Positions 1 through 6,021 of a DNA stretch of 7,004 bases are shown here, piece by piece (positions within the stretch are counted from its first letter, which is position 1; each line of letters begins with the position of its first letter). The stretch is taken from positions 1 through 7,004 of the forward strand of contig JAKAHX010000078.1 in assembly GCA_021814735.1 (NCBI GenBank), given 5' to 3'. The DNA is from Chloroflexota bacterium (GTDB lineage Bacteria; Chloroflexota; Limnocylindria; Limnocylindrales; CSP1-4). The position numbers and the translations under genes were made by a program. The notes under the pieces are model-generated. The model made no database searches. It saw only the letters and a program-made list of their open reading frames with translations, and was not told where the DNA came from.

Positions 1-653
1 TCGGGGTCCAGGGCGCCCAGGCGCTGCAGGGGGATCCCCGGAACGTCGCCCGGCTGCAGGCCATGGGCGTCCGGATGCTGTCGCTGGCGCACGTCATGGA
101 CAACGCGATGGCCGGGTCCGGGACGGGCCGCCGGGCCGGGGGCCTGACGCCGCCGGGTCGACTGGCACTGGCCGAGGCGGAGCGCGTCGGCGTGCTCGTC
201 GATCTCGCCCACGCGTCGTCACGCACGATCCGGGACGCGGTTGCCCTTGCGACGGTCCCTCCGGTGCTCAGTCACACGGGTTTCGTGGAGCGGGCGGGGA
301 GCCGGAGCCGCTGGCGCCGCTACTCGGCCGCCACGCGCAACGTGCATGTGGCCGATGCGCGGCTCGTGGCTGAGGCGGGCGGCGTGGTGGGCGTGACCGC
401 CGCCGCGCAGCTCCTCGGTGGCGAGTCCGTGCGTGACTTCGTCGATGCGCTCCGCTTTGCGATCGACGAACTGGGCCCCGACCACGTGGCGATCGGCAGC
501 GACATGGACGGTGCGCTGCGGACCGTGATCGACGCGGCGGGGATGCCGCGGGTGACCGACGGGCTCCTGGCCGCCGGCGTGCGCGACGACGTCGTCGCGG
601 CGGTGCTGGGCGCCAACGCGATCCACGCCCTGCGTCGGGTGCTCCCGGGCTGA
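1..653 (+). CDS. M19 (renal/membrane dipeptidase-type) peptidase, 5' end outside the window
   Basis: This is the C-terminal 216 residues of an M19 amidohydrolase-fold dipeptidase. The frame is open from base 3 and ends at TGA 651-653. Landmarks in order, in visible numbering, are GVQGAQAL (residues 1-8), the LSLAH block, GLTPPGR, VDLAHAS (first zinc His), VLSHTGF (second zinc His), the RNV motif that contacts the substrate carboxylate in the family, GGVVGV, AIGSDMDG (active-site Asp) and the closing GANAIHALRRV helix. The family normally hydrolyses dipeptides, with two zinc ions bridged by a Glu in a GxEGxH motif. Here that Glu and the following His are both Gln, so full activity is uncertain. 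The N-terminal HxD ligand pair lies outside the window. Family assignment is firm; substrate and activity are not. It ends 120 bases before the tRNA gene and has no visible link to it. Confidence 0.88.
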   Translation, partial: GVQGAQALQGDPRNVARLQAMGVRMLSLAHVMDNAMAGSGTGRRAGGLTPPGRLALAEAERVGVLVDLAHASSRTIRDAVALATVPPVLSHTGFVERAGSRSRWRRYSAATRNVHVADARLVAEAGGVVGVTAAAQLLGGESVRDFVDALRFAIDELGPDHVAIGSDMDGALRTVIDAAGMPRVTDGLLAAGVRDDVVAAVLGANAIHALRRVLPG

Positions 654-744
654 CCGGTCGCCTCGCCCGCTCCAAGCCCGCCGCCACGGCGCGTGTGACG
701 GACCACGACGGCGTGGCGCCGGAGGCTCGCCCCCGCCCGGGCGC

Positions 745-761
745 TGCCGGTACGCTAGAAT
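745..761 (+). promoter_or_regulatory. Promoter of the CAT tRNA gene (-10 TAGAAT)
   Basis: TAGAAT at 756-761 lies 12 bases before the first tRNA base, so transcription would start at about 768 with a very short 5' leader, as expected for a tRNA gene. No TTGACA-like -35 stands at the usual distance. TGCCGG occupies 745-750, five bases upstream of the -10, and the same block precedes the ftsH -10. The rest of the 654-773 gap shows only short G+C-rich inverted repeats (for example 679-691 and 703-716) without a T-tract. Confidence 0.55.
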
Positions 762-773
762 CCTGCCGCTCGT

Positions 774-848
774 GGCGGAGTAGCTCAGTGGTAGAGCAGG
801 GGACTCATAAGCCCTTGGTCGCAGGTCCGAATCCTGCCTCCGCTACCA
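774..848 (+). tRNA. tRNA with anticodon CAT (elongator Met more likely than Ile2), CCA encoded
   Basis: The cloverleaf folds cleanly. The acceptor stem is 774-780 with 838-844 (seven pairs, the first a G.U wobble), the D stem is 783-786 with 794-797, and the T stem is 821-825 with 833-837. The anticodon arm is 799-815 with anticodon CAT at 806-808. The discriminator is A845, and CCA (846-848) is encoded. It is not an initiator tRNA: base 1 is G paired to U72 (no C1xA72 mismatch), and the initiator's three G:C pairs next to the anticodon loop are broken by an A31/G39 mismatch. An Ile2 tRNA read by lysidine at C34 cannot be excluded, but G4:C69 and G5:C68 fit Met better than the C4:G69/C5:G68 pairs of E. 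coli Ile2. The T loop reads TCCGAAT, with C in place of the usual U55. Confidence 0.95.
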
Positions 849-894
849 ATCCTCGAGGCAAGACGCGGCTGGTTCCCCGTCACGGGCGAGCCGG

Positions 895-948
895 CCGCCG
901 CGATTCTCCGGCGCGGCGGAGCGCCACCCTCCGCTCCCGCCGCGGCGG
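895..948 (+). repeat. Cluster of G+C-rich inverted repeats after the tRNA
   Basis: Three overlapping dyads follow the tRNA. The first is CCGCCGCG (895-902) with CGCGGCGG (912-919) around a 9-base loop. The second is GGCGGAG (915-921) with CTCCGCT (929-935) around CGCCACC, including a G.U pair. The third is the perfect palindrome CCGCCGCGGCGG at 937-948. The first two share bases 915-919, so they are mutually exclusive as RNA folds. There is no T-tract, so a classical intrinsic terminator is not supported. They could act as a Rho-independent-like stop of a G+C-rich type or as tRNA 3' processing structures. The second hairpin repeats the tRNA acceptor stem. Confidence 0.45.
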
Positions 949-995
949 CTCCACGCCATCCGCGCGCCCCTCTGCTTCGTAATCGTCGGAGGAAG

Positions 996-1020
996 GTGCC
1001 GGGGCCTATAATTCCGGCAC
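996..1020 (+). promoter_or_regulatory. ftsH promoter with a dyad around a perfect -10
   Basis: TATAAT at 1007-1012 is a perfect sigma-70-type -10. The start would be near 1019, giving a leader of about 54 bases before the TTG start of ftsH. A -35 is poor: TCGTCG at 983-988 matches TTGACA in three places at an 18 bp spacing. GTGCCGG (996-1002) and CCGGCAC (1014-1020) form perfect 7 bp arms around an 11-base centre that holds the -10. This is operator geometry, so a repressor that blocks the -10 is a reasonable inference; no regulator gene lies in the window. Confidence 0.65.
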
Positions 1021-1052
1021 GCCACCGCGGATGCCGCAGGGCGCCTTGCCAT

Positions 1053-1068
1053 GACCCGGAGGGTCTCC
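1053..1068 (+). promoter_or_regulatory. ftsH ribosome binding site inside small hairpins
   Basis: GGAGGG at 1058-1063 lies nine bases before TTG 1073 and decides the start. The same bases can fold as GACCC (1053-1057) with GGGTC (1061-1065) around GGA, or as GGAG (1058-1061) with CTCC (1065-1068). Both partly hide the Shine-Dalgarno. The stems are short, so any control of translation is conjecture. Confidence 0.55.
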
Positions 1069-1072
1069 CTTC

Positions 1073-3052
1073 TTGAACACACGATTCCTCAGAAACGGCA
1101 TCGTCATGCTGATCCTCGTCGTGGGGGCGGCTGCGCTGCTGTACACCGTCTTCGTTCCCCCCACCACCACCCAGGACATCCCCTACAGCGGTGGGTCGAA
1201 CTCGTTCCTCGGGCTCGTCAAGGCTGGCCAGGTTGACCAGGTCATCGAGCAGGGGACGCAGCTCACCATCACCCTGAAGGATCCGGCCAACACCCAGAAG
1301 ACCAGCCAGGTGCCGGGCACGCTCGGTGACCAGCTGATGTCGGACATCCGCGCGACGTGCGCGGAACCCGGCGCGGTGCCGAACTGCATGAACGTCACCG
1401 TGATCCCGCAGGCGGCCTCCCAGACCGGTCAGTGGCTGGGTCTGCTGATCAGCGCGCTGCTGCCGGTGCTCCTCATCGGCGGCTTCATCTTCATCATGAT
1501 GCGGCAGGCGCAGGGCACCAACAACCAGGCCATGAGCTTCGGCAAGAGCCGGGCGCGCATGTTCCTGGGCAACAAGACCGTGGTGACCTTCGCGGACGTG
1601 GCCGGTGTCGACGAGGCCAAGGGCGAGCTCCAGGAAGTCGTCGAGTTCCTGAAGTATCCCGAGAAGTTCAACTCGCTCGGGGCTCGCATCCCGCGCGGGG
1701 TGCTGCTCATCGGTTCCCCCGGCACCGGCAAGACGCTCCTCGCGCGCGCCGTGGCAGGTGAGGCGGGGGTGCCCTTCTTCAGCATCTCCGGCTCCGAGTT
1801 CGTGGAGATGTTCGTGGGCGTGGGCGCCTCCCGCGTGCGCGATCTCTTCGACCAGGCCAAGCGCAACAGCCCCTGCATCGTGTTCGTGGACGAGATCGAC
1901 GCGGTCGGCCGCCAGCGCGGCGCGGGGCTGGGTGGCTCCCACGACGAGCGCGAGCAGACCCTGAACCAGATCCTCGTCGAGATGGACGGCTTCGACACGA
2001 ACACCAACGTGATCGTGGTGGCCGCCACCAACCGGCCGGACGTGCTCGACCCGGCGCTGCTGCGCCCGGGGCGGTTCGACCGCCAGGTGATCCTGGACCG
2101 GCCGGACATGAAGGGGCGCCTGGAGATCCTGCGCGTGCACGTGCGGGGCAAGCCCCTCGACAAGGCGCTTGATCTCGAGGCCATCGCCCGCCAGTCGCCC
2201 GGCTTCTCGGGCGCCGATCTCGCCAACCTGGTGAACGAGTCGGCCATCCTGGCGGCCAGGCGCAACAAGAAGGTCATCGGCGCGGCCGAGTTCGCCGAGG
2301 CGCTCGACCGGGTGATGGCCGGCCCCGAGCGCAAGAGCCGCATCATCAGCGACGCGGAGAAGGCGATCATCGCCTACCACGAGGGCGGCCACGCGCTGGT
2401 GCAGCGCATCCTGCCCAAGTGCGACCCGGTCACCAAGGTGACCATCATCAGCCGGGGCATGGCCCTGGGCTACACGATGGCCCTCCCGGAGGAGGACCGC
2501 TACCTGCAGTCGAAGTCCGAGTTCGAGGACAAGATCGCCGGCCTGCTCGGCGGCAACGCGGCCGAGAAGCTCGTCTTCGGCGACACCACCACCGGCGCCT
2601 CGAACGACATCGAGAAGGCGACCAACCTCGCCCGCAAGATGGTCACCGAGTACGGCATGAGCGAGAAGCTGGGGCCGCTCGCCCTGGGCAGGCGCGAGGA
2701 GATGGTCTTCCTCGGCCGTGAGATCGGCGAGCAGCGCAACTACAGCGACGAGGTCGCCAAGCAGATCGACGACGAGGTGCGCACCATCATCGACCGCGGG
2801 TACGCCCGGGCGATGGAGGTGCTCTCCCGCTATCGGGACCGGCTGGACACGCTGGCCCAGCGCCTGGTGGCGGAAGAGACCCTGGACCACGTGGAGTTCG
2901 AGAAGATCTTCGCGGACCTGCCGGATCCCCGGAAGGAACAGGGTGGGCCGACGCCCCGCCCGCTCGGTGTGCTGACGCCGGACCACCGGATGCCTGCCGA
3001 CGGCTCGTCGCCGTCGGGCCCGGCACCGGCACCGTCGCCGTCGCCGGCGTAG
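1073..3052 (+). CDS. ftsH: ATP-dependent zinc metalloprotease FtsH
   Basis: FtsH is a hexameric membrane AAA+ protease that extracts and degrades damaged membrane proteins and short-lived regulators. The 659-residue product is of normal family length. It has TM1 (about 9-28), an extracytoplasmic part (about 29-120), TM2 (about 121-143) and a cytoplasmic AAA+ module. That module shows Walker A GSPGTGKT (214-221, Ser where most have Pro), pore loop MFVG (246-249), Walker B FVDE (D273, E274), sensor-1 N320, and Arg fingers in RPGRFDR (331-337). The protease domain has HEGGH (436-440) and the third zinc ligand D512 in GASND. The tail from about 620 is rich in Pro, Gly and Ser and looks disordered. 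The TTG start is chosen from the GGAGGG spaced nine bases upstream; the next in-frame ATG (codon 12) would cut TM1. C96 and C105 lie in the extracytoplasmic part. It has its own promoter and is followed by two hairpins, so it is probably monocistronic. Confidence 0.97.
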   Translation: MNTRFLRNGIVMLILVVGAAALLYTVFVPPTTTQDIPYSGGSNSFLGLVKAGQVDQVIEQGTQLTITLKDPANTQKTSQVPGTLGDQLMSDIRATCAEPGAVPNCMNVTVIPQAASQTGQWLGLLISALLPVLLIGGFIFIMMRQAQGTNNQAMSFGKSRARMFLGNKTVVTFADVAGVDEAKGELQEVVEFLKYPEKFNSLGARIPRGVLLIGSPGTGKTLLARAVAGEAGVPFFSISGSEFVEMFVGVGASRVRDLFDQAKRNSPCIVFVDEIDAVGRQRGAGLGGSHDEREQTLNQILVEMDGFDTNTNVIVVAATNRPDVLDPALLRPGRFDRQVILDRPDMKGRLEILRVHVRGKPLDKALDLEAIARQSPGFSGADLANLVNESAILAARRNKKVIGAAEFAEALDRVMAGPERKSRIISDAEKAIIAYHEGGHALVQRILPKCDPVTKVTIISRGMALGYTMALPEEDRYLQSKSEFEDKIAGLLGGNAAEKLVFGDTTTGASNDIEKATNLARKMVTEYGMSEKLGPLALGRREEMVFLGREIGEQRNYSDEVAKQIDDEVRTIIDRGYARAMEVLSRYRDRLDTLAQRLVAEETLDHVEFEKIFADLPDPRKEQGGPTPRPLGVLTPDHRMPADGSSPSGPAPAPSPSPA

Positions 3053-3065
3053 CCGGGCGTCAACC

Positions 3066-3132
3066 GGTCGCCGCAGGCACGGCGACCAACCCAGAGTGAT
3101 CGACGATCGAGGCGGGCCGGGGGCCCGCCTCG
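3066..3132 (+). terminator. Two tandem hairpins after ftsH, without a T-tract
   Basis: The first hairpin starts 13 bases after the ftsH stop: GGTCGCCG (3066-3073) pairs with CGGCGACC (3080-3087) around CAGGCA. The second is stronger: CGAGGCGGGCC (3108-3118) pairs perfectly over 11 bp with 3122-3132 around a GGG loop. Neither is followed by a run of T, so termination would have to be of a G+C-rich, U-less kind, or the stems may protect the ftsH 3' end. I see no TANNAT-type -10 between here and the next gene, so some read-through into it is likely. Confidence 0.5.
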
Positions 3133-3150
3133 GCGCGTGCGGCTGGAGAC

Positions 3151-3180
3151 GGCCACGAACCTGTGGCCATGCAGAGGAGG
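3151..3180 (+). promoter_or_regulatory. Leader hairpin and ribosome binding site of the M20 dipeptidase
   Basis: AGAGGAGG at 3173-3180 is a strong Shine-Dalgarno ten bases before ATG 3191, and favours that start over the upstream in-frame GTG at 3137. A small hairpin, GGCCAC (3151-3156) with GTGGCC (3163-3168), stands just before it and leaves the Shine-Dalgarno free. Confidence 0.6.
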
Positions 3181-3190
3181 AACCCGGGAG

Positions 3191-4579
3191 ATGGCGAGCG
3201 GCTTTGCCGACTTCGAGACGCACCTCGACGCGACCAGCGAGGCCCGGCTGGCGGAGTACGTGGAGTTCCTCCGGATCCCGAGCATCTCGACGCTCGCCGA
3301 GCACGCCGCCGACTGCCGGCGCGCGGCCGAATTCCTGGCCGACCGGCTGCGGCATGCCGGCCTGGAGCACGTCGAGGTCTCCGAGACCGGGGGGCACCCG
3401 GTGGTCTACGCCGACTGGCTGCACGCCACCGGGGCGCCCACGGTCGTGGTGTACGGGCATTACGACGTGCAGCCCGCGGAGCCGCTGGAGCTGTGGGAGA
3501 AGCCGCCCTTCGACCCGCGCGTGGAGGGCGGGCGCGTCTACGCCAGGGGCGCGGCGGACGACAAGTCGAACGTGCACCAGCACGTCCAGGCCGCTGCGGC
3601 ATGGCTCCACGTGCGCGGCGCGCTGCCGATCAACCTGAAGTACGTCTTCGAGGGCGAGGAGGAGGCGGGCTCCGAGCACCTGGACCGCTGGCTCGCCGAC
3701 AACCGCGATCGGCTGGCCGCGGACCTCGCCGTGGTGAGCGACACGGGCTTCTTCGAGGGCAACCTGCCGGCCATCACGGTCGGCCTGCGCGGGATCATGT
3801 ACGCGCAGCTCGACGTCTCCGGCCCCACGGTCGACCTCCACTCCGGCGGGTTCGGCGGCACGGTGCGCAACCCGGCCACGGTGCTCGCCGAGATCATCGC
3901 CGCGCTCCACGATCCGGACGGGCGGGTGGCGGTCCCGGGCTTCTACGACGCCGTGCGACCCCTCAGCCAGCGCGACCGCGACGAGCTGGCCCGCCTGCCG
4001 TTCGACGAGGCGGCATACCTGGCCTCGATCGGTGTCGATGCCCTCTGGGGAGAGACGGGCTTTACCACGCTGGAGCGCCGTGGCGCGCGCCCGACCCTCG
4101 AGGTCAACGGGATCTGGGGCGGCTTCCAGGGGGAAGGCGCCAAGACCATCATCCCGGCGCATGCACACGCGAAGATCAGCTGCCGACTGGTGCCCGACCA
4201 GGAGCCGGAGCAGGTCTTCCGCCTGGTGCGCGACCGCATCGCCGCCCTGGCGCCGGCCGGCGTCCGCGTCGAGACGCGGTACATCCACGGCGGCCGCCCG
4301 TCGCTGACACCCATCGATCACCCCGCCACTCGGGCCGCCGCGGCGTGCCTGCGGGAGGTCTTCGGTGCCGATCCGGTCTACATCCGCGAGGGCGGGTCCG
4401 TCCCCGTCACGTCCTCGTTCGAGTCGATCCTGGGGCTGCCGGTCGTGCTGCTGGGCTTCACCCCGCCGGACGACCACGCACACGCTCCCAACGAGTCGAT
4501 GCGACTGGACAACTACGAGGCCGGGATCCGCACGATCATCCGCTACTGGGACGCCCTGGCCAGCACGCCACTGCGCTGA
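3191..4579 (+). CDS. M20-family metallo-dipeptidase (CNDP/ArgE/DapE-like)
   Basis: This cytosolic di-zinc peptidase of 462 residues probably cleaves dipeptides or short peptides for recycling. The metal site is intact: H90 and the assisting D92 in GHYDVQP, the bridging Asp in AADDKSN (D123, with D124 adjacent), catalytic E157 and ligand E158 in EGEEEAGS, D184 in SDTGF, and the last His in HAHAPNE (H431). The lid/dimer domain (about 195-310) carries DLHSGGFGG with H217, the His that reaches across the dimer in carnosinase-type enzymes. Substrate-side motifs NGIWGGFQGEGAKT and REGGSVPV are present. There is no signal peptide. The start is ATG 3191 because of AGAGGAGG upstream; the 18 extra residues from GTG 3137 do not look conserved and would cover the leader hairpin. 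The exact substrate cannot be fixed; carnosinase-like dipeptidase fits better than DapE or ArgE because of the DVQP and GFGG motifs. It is transcribed after ftsH with a 138-base gap. Confidence 0.92.
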   Translation: MASGFADFETHLDATSEARLAEYVEFLRIPSISTLAEHAADCRRAAEFLADRLRHAGLEHVEVSETGGHPVVYADWLHATGAPTVVVYGHYDVQPAEPLELWEKPPFDPRVEGGRVYARGAADDKSNVHQHVQAAAAWLHVRGALPINLKYVFEGEEEAGSEHLDRWLADNRDRLAADLAVVSDTGFFEGNLPAITVGLRGIMYAQLDVSGPTVDLHSGGFGGTVRNPATVLAEIIAALHDPDGRVAVPGFYDAVRPLSQRDRDELARLPFDEAAYLASIGVDALWGETGFTTLERRGARPTLEVNGIWGGFQGEGAKTIIPAHAHAKISCRLVPDQEPEQVFRLVRDRIAALAPAGVRVETRYIHGGRPSLTPIDHPATRAAAACLREVFGADPVYIREGGSVPVTSSFESILGLPVVLLGFTPPDDHAHAPNESMRLDNYEAGIRTIIRYWDALASTPLR

Positions 4580-4601
4580 TCGCCGGGTACCAGCAGGGCA
4601 G

Positions 4602-4620
4602 CCCCGGGGTACGACCGGGG
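4602..4620 (+). terminator. Weak G+C hairpin after the M20 gene
   Basis: CCCCGG (4602-4607) can pair with CCGGGG (4615-4620) around GGTACGA. It lies 22 bases after the stop and 24 bases before the next -10. An alternative stem, GACCG (4613-4617) with CGGTC (4627-4631), overlaps it. No T-tract follows, so this is only a candidate terminator. Confidence 0.3.
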
Positions 4621-4635
4621 TCCGGACGGTCGCAG

Positions 4636-4675
4636 GCCGGATGCTATGATCGGGCCGCTGCACGTCCGGAGGTGA
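4636..4675 (+). promoter_or_regulatory. Promoter and ribosome binding site of the DnaB-like ATPase operon
   Basis: TATGAT at 4645-4650 is preceded by TGC, an extended -10, and by GCCGG at 4636-4640. No clear -35 is seen. Transcription would begin near 4657, leaving a leader of about 26 bases. GGAGGTGA at 4668-4675 is a near-perfect match to the 16S anti-Shine-Dalgarno and sits seven bases before the GTG start at 4683. Confidence 0.6.
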
Positions 4676-4682
4676 GGACCAG

Positions 4683-5786
4683 GTGGAGACCACTGCACGA
4701 CCCACGGGCACTCCAGAGCCATCCGACGGGGGGGCCGTCGACAGCGCGGCGTGGCGGCTCGAGTCGGACGGCGGGTCCATGCGCCCGCGCTCGGCCATGG
4801 ACGTGCTGAGCACGCTGAACGAGCGGATCGCCACCGGGGACGTCGGACGCTACCAGCCTGTCCCGCTCGGGTTCACCCCCCTCGACAAGACCATCGGCGG
4901 AGGCCTGCGCCCGGGCGAGATGCTGCTCCTGGGTGGCGCCCAGGGCACGGGCAAGACCACGATGGCGCTCCAGATGGCCCGCAACATCGCCTCGGGCGGA
5001 CTGGCCAACGTCCTCTACATCTGCTTCGAGCACGACGAGGAGTACCTGCTCAACCGCCTCATCGCGCTCGAGTCGGCCCTGGCGCATCTGCCGCAGACCA
5101 CCGGGGCGATCAAGATCCAGGACGTGCGCCGCGAGATCCTCGGCAGCTGGATGACGGAGGGCGACGCTTCCCATCATCTCGTGTCGAACCCCCGGCTGCG
5201 CCCGGCGCTCGAGCGCATCGCGCGCTACGGCGACGGCCTCTTCCTGCTGCGCGGCTCGCAGACCGCGTCCACCGTCGAGAACATGCGCCAGCTGGTGCAG
5301 CAGCACCACGCACTCTCGAACGACCGGCCGCTGGTGGTGTTCGTGGACTACCTGCAGAAAGTGCCGGTCATCCCCGAGCCGCCGACGGAGACGGAGAAGG
5401 TCACCTACGTGGTCAACGGTCTGAAGGACGTGGCGCTCTCCGAGGAGGTGCCGCTGGTCGCGATCGTCGCCGCGGACAAGGAAGGGCTCAAGGCGTCCCG
5501 CCTGCGCAACCACCACCTGCGCGGCTCGTCGGCGATCAACTACGAGGCGGACATCATCCTGATCCTCAACGAGAAGTACCACATCGTCGCCAAGGTGAAC
5601 ATCGAGTTCAACCCGTATCAGGCGCAGCGCTTCCGGGACTGGATCGTGGCGTCGGTCGAGAAGAACCGCGGCGGCAAGGACAACGTGGACCTGGAGTTCG
5701 AGAAGCACTTCGAGTACTCCTGCTTCGACCCGGACGGTCGGACGGTGCAGGAGAAGCTGATCGAAGAGCGCCTCTACAACGACTGA
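4683..5786 (+). CDS. Stand-alone DnaB-C-domain-like RecA-fold ATPase
   Basis: This 367-residue protein matches only the C-terminal motor domain of replicative helicase DnaB. After a poorly ordered N-terminus (1 to about 35) come Walker A GAQGTGKT (85-92), the post-beta2 Glu in CFEHDEE (E116), Walker B VVFVDYLQKV (D222, with the DYLQ of DnaB), the loop HLRGSSAINYEAD (278-290, matching DLRESGSIEQDAD of DnaB), and the Arg-finger-type KxR in VEKNRGG (K327, R329). The KxR suggests an oligomeric ring. The DnaB N-terminal primase-contact domain is absent, and the usual SQL sensor segment reads VAA (262-264), so the conserved Gln is lost. It could be a helicase, a recombination or repair ATPase, or a KaiC/RadA-like switch; RadA is less likely because there is no zinc finger and no Lon-like domain. 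The GTG start is fixed by GGAGGTGA. It heads a probable four-gene operon. Confidence 0.85.
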   Translation: METTARPTGTPEPSDGGAVDSAAWRLESDGGSMRPRSAMDVLSTLNERIATGDVGRYQPVPLGFTPLDKTIGGGLRPGEMLLLGGAQGTGKTTMALQMARNIASGGLANVLYICFEHDEEYLLNRLIALESALAHLPQTTGAIKIQDVRREILGSWMTEGDASHHLVSNPRLRPALERIARYGDGLFLLRGSQTASTVENMRQLVQQHHALSNDRPLVVFVDYLQKVPVIPEPPTETEKVTYVVNGLKDVALSEEVPLVAIVAADKEGLKASRLRNHHLRGSSAINYEADIILILNEKYHIVAKVNIEFNPYQAQRFRDWIVASVEKNRGGKDNVDLEFEKHFEYSCFDPDGRTVQEKLIEERLYND

Positions 5787-5790
5787 TCCG

Positions 5791-6021
5791 ATGGCCGCGG
5801 CGCAGCAGTTCCCCGACGTCATGGCCCTGACCGCGCGGTCCACCTTCACCGGGTGCCGCATCCGGGTCCGACCCATGGGCGGCCGGCCCGTGCGCAGCGC
5901 AGTGGAGGTCCCGGGCCGGCGGGATCGCGAGACGGCGCTCGAGACCCTGCGGACGGATCGTGCCCGCCGGGCGCGCGAGTGGGCGGGGCTTGCCGGCCCA
6001 CGCTCCCCCGGGGAGGCATGA
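5791..6021 (+). CDS. Unrecognised 76-residue Arg-rich protein
   Basis: I do not recognise this protein. It starts four bases after the ATPase stop and its stop overlaps the next start as ATGA, the usual geometry of translationally coupled genes. Nearly all third codon positions are G or C, as in its neighbours. The product has 15 Arg among 76 residues against 8 acidic residues, a single Cys (about residue 22) in a CRIRVRP stretch, and an Arg/Glu/Ala-rich second half that could form one charged helix. There is no signal peptide, membrane segment or metal motif. No Shine-Dalgarno precedes ATG 5791, so it would depend on ribosomes ending the ATPase gene. An internal ATG at 5821 is an alternative start. 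Its position suggests a small partner of the ATPase, but that is inference; it could also be a long spacer with chance openness. Confidence 0.55.
   Translation: MAAAQQFPDVMALTARSTFTGCRIRVRPMGGRPVRSAVEVPGRRDRETALETLRTDRARRAREWAGLAGPRSPGEA
6003..6016 (+). promoter_or_regulatory. Occluded Shine-Dalgarno before the HAD gene
   Basis: GGGGAGG (6010-6016) ends one base before ATG 6018, which is closer than normal. CTCC (6003-6006) can pair with GGAG (6012-6015). The element lies within the last codons of the 76-residue ORF, so a ribosome finishing that ORF would open it. This favours coupled translation. Confidence 0.4.

Noticed and set aside
849..894. Possible attachment site at the tRNA 3' end
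   Set aside because: No integrase, phage-like gene or direct repeat of the tRNA 3' end longer than 8 bases is present in the window.
695..982. Plus-strand open frame of 95 codons over the tRNA
   Set aside because: The segment SSSVVEQGTHKPLVAG is the well-known false translation of a tRNA gene; the rest is low-complexity G+C-rich sequence.
1051..1236. ATG-started frame using the ftsH leader
   Set aside because: It overlaps the start of ftsH in another frame, and its ATG lies before, not after, the Shine-Dalgarno.
3019..3049. Short tandem CCGGCA and CCGTCG units at the end of ftsH
   Set aside because: They encode the Pro/Ala/Ser tail and are simple low-complexity coding sequence, not a separate repeat element.
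3137..3190. Upstream GTG start for the M20 dipeptidase
   Set aside because: No Shine-Dalgarno precedes it, the added residues do not resemble the family, and ATG 3191 has AGAGGAGG at a suitable distance.
785..4834. Minus-strand open frame of 1349 codons spanning the tRNA, ftsH and the M20 gene
   Set aside because: It is antisense to two certain genes and a tRNA, its product is Arg/His/Gly/Ala-rich without any domain, and it ends in RIRTCDQGLMSPLLYH, the familiar spurious peptide read from the antisense of a CAT tRNA. Long antisense openness is normal at this G+C content.
5853..6017. N-terminal extension of the HAD protein from ATG 5853
   Set aside because: The sequence is Pro/Gly/Arg-rich without family similarity and overlaps a better-supported reading frame; ATG 6018 gives a normal HAD length.
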